From assembly GCF_000975265.2 (NCBI RefSeq), contig NZ_CP083405.1, positions 2,480,001 to 2,544,000 of the forward strand: a stretch of DNA of 64,000 nt. Reading direction: 5' to 3'. Shown here one piece after another: positions 62,664 through 64,000 of the stretch. The first letter of the stretch is position 1. Each line of letters opens with the position of its first letter. The DNA is from Mycobacterium lepromatosis (GTDB taxonomy: Bacteria; Actinomycetota; Actinomycetes; Mycobacteriales; Mycobacteriaceae). A program made the position numbers and the translations under genes. The notes beneath the pieces were generated by a model. That model did no database searches. It was not told the DNA's origin and worked only from the letters and a program-made list of their open reading frames with translations.

Positions 62664-63780
62664 GTGTCATGCATTTCGATTACCATGATGCGGAGGCACA
62701 CGATCATCGTCTGTTACATTAGCGATTTGTCGGCTGTCGATGGCAGCTTACCACTGACCGAAACGTCACCAACAAGCTCGTCAGTCGAAGTTGCTGAAGC
62801 CAACAAAGTTTGGCATCAATTCTTAGCAGTGATCACTACAGTGAACGTCAAGCATCCGTGGCTAACATCAGATGCCGCCGTGCTAGACGTCCAAACCGTA
62901 AGCAGCGGGCTCGCCGCTACCACCACGCCCCGGTTTCGCCGGTTTCTGTGTTGCCAACTAGATTACACTCCGTCAAGAAAGCGTCGACCTGGACGCTGCA
63001 TCAATCCTGTTTATTCTCGCGTCCTACGCAGCGAGCCCTGGCAAGAAAAGAAACCAGAATAGTGGCTCTTTAAAGGAGCGGCCGATCAAATTGACGAGCA
63101 CCTTGCAGAGAAATCAGGTGACGCGTATTTCTTGCACAACCCACCATCCTAGCCGGACAGGACGACCACGGAGCGACCGTCCCTACTAGCGATGTTGATT
63201 ACCGCAAGGACTTCGCGATATTAGCACTTTTCCCAAGTGAGCCGGAGCAATTGATTACAGTCCGCCGCTACCCACGCGTCGTATCCAATAGCTGCAAATA
63301 GGCTAGGTGATCACACTTATACCTCAGTTTACCCGACCCGCCTAGTGGCGCACGAAAGGGCTCAGCGGAACAACCGTGAGTGATCAAACCGCTGTACAAA
63401 CAGCAGACAGCTCGCCGCCTAGAGGTACCCCGGGATCTTGATGAACTTCGTCGTCGGGCACGCCGCCATCCGGTTAGTAAATGAATCCGACGACACCCGT
63501 AACCTAACACAGTGCCCTCGTACCTAGCCACGTACTTTAGCAACGAAGCGATGTGCCCGATCCAATTCATCGAAACGAATTAAGACCAGCGAAAAATGGA
63601 CTGGAAGAGCGCTCAACGCTGTACTCGGCCCCAATACACTTACCACCTACGGCTCAGCCATAGCTGAATCTGTGGGCCAGATTCACTGAGCTGATACGAA
63701 CGCCCCCTATGGAACGCCTATTTTAACGAGGCAATACAGGTTGAATACACCGCAGCTCATGCGGTGGCGGGACGCGCAGT
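62664..63780 (+). pseudogene. Unidentified large-gene relic
   Basis: Plus-strand pieces VNVKHPWLTSDAAVLDVQTV, RFRRFLCCQLDYTP, ATVPTSDVDYRKDFAILALF, PSEPEQLITVRRYPRVVSNS and LMNFVVGHAAIRLVNESDD suggest one long dead gene. I cannot place it in a family. Confidence 0.35.
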
Positions 63781-63792
63781 CTAGGCCGCTGA

Positions 63793-64000
63793 TCAGGGTT
63801 TGAACGGGTTGACCGCGAATTGGATCACCCGGTACAGCGCACTCATCCGCGCGCGGGTGTCCCACTGGCTGACGAAGATCCGCAGCTCATCAAGGGTGGA
63901 ACCGGGTGAGATGTACCCTCCATACGGTTGGGCTAGCCGATTGTCGTACGGAGGCGGCAGGCTTTCCGCCGGATCGGGCCACTCATCGTGTTGCACCACC
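63793..64000 (-). CDS. Unidentified protein, C-terminal part (runs off the window)
   Basis: The last 68 or more codons are open: QHDEWPDPAESLPPPYDNRL, AQPYGGYISPGSTLDELRIF, VSQWDTRARMSALYRVIQFA ending in NPFKP. Pro-rich then helical. Regular codon use and a clean stop suggest a living gene that begins outside the window, though GTG codons at 63999 and 63996 could also be starts. Family not recognised. Confidence 0.5.
   Translation of the reverse strand, partial: VVQHDEWPDPAESLPPPYDNRLAQPYGGYISPGSTLDELRIFVSQWDTRARMSALYRVIQFAVNPFKP

Overview
The window comes from a leprosy bacillus (Mycobacterium leprae complex). Intact genes have close M. tuberculosis (Mtb) counterparts in the same order, moderate rather than high GC content, and lie as islands in long tracts of ancestral genes still recognisable in three frames but broken by stops, frameshifts and deletions. 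Two genes that I recall as intact in M. leprae (whiB4 and the YqeY-like Rv3688c) are broken here, which points to M. lepromatosis rather than M. leprae. That species call rests on memory and is an inference. All Mtb locus names are from protein similarity and synteny recognised by eye, not from a search.

Layout. 1-3.9 kb: start of a SulP transporter gene (minus strand), then decayed gpdA1, a flavin monooxygenase and yajQ, then an intact tRNA-Tyr. 4.2-5.7 kb: a decayed AbiEi/AbiEii-type toxin-antitoxin pair followed by an Mrr-like restriction domain. 5.7-11 kb: mostly unrecognisable relics, including a FAD-dependent oxidoreductase. 11-13.7 kb: a decayed Flp/Tad pilus cluster (Rv3655c-Rv3660c). 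14-22.7 kb: decayed Rv3661, dppABCD and acs around one intact gene, Rv3662c.

22.7-37.8 kb is the living core: a secreted trypsin-like protease, a holin-X-type membrane protein, ephE, the acid-resistance protease marP with a Nudix hydrolase and a thioredoxin-like protein, nth, a shortened Rv3675, the cAMP receptor protein crp, a metallo-beta-lactamase fold protein, a RidA protein with a tiny DUF4177-like partner, a pair of GET3/ArsA-like ATPases, ponA2 and a metallophosphoesterase. Inside this core only whiB4 is dead. The surviving functions centre on cell-wall synthesis, periplasmic and acid stress, DNA repair and cAMP control.

37.8-54.7 kb: decayed Rv3684, an intact tRNA-Pro, relics, Rv3688c with a single nonsense codon, and the dead Rv3689-Rv3695 MoxR2/DUF58 membrane cluster. 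An intact PadR-type regulator and glpK follow. 55-60.2 kb: the whole ergothioneine operon egtABCDE is dead. Rv3705c is intact; Rv3705A has one internal stop. The last 2 kb are relics plus the end of an unidentified minus-strand gene.

The most unusual signal is a set of perfect or near-perfect hairpins (arms 12-26 bp, loops 3-18 nt) with unrelated sequences, mostly in dead genes and once inside the living ponA2. They look like products of template-switch repair of imperfect palindromes, not copies of one mobile element. Short tandem duplications and a (TTTA)8 microsatellite accompany them.
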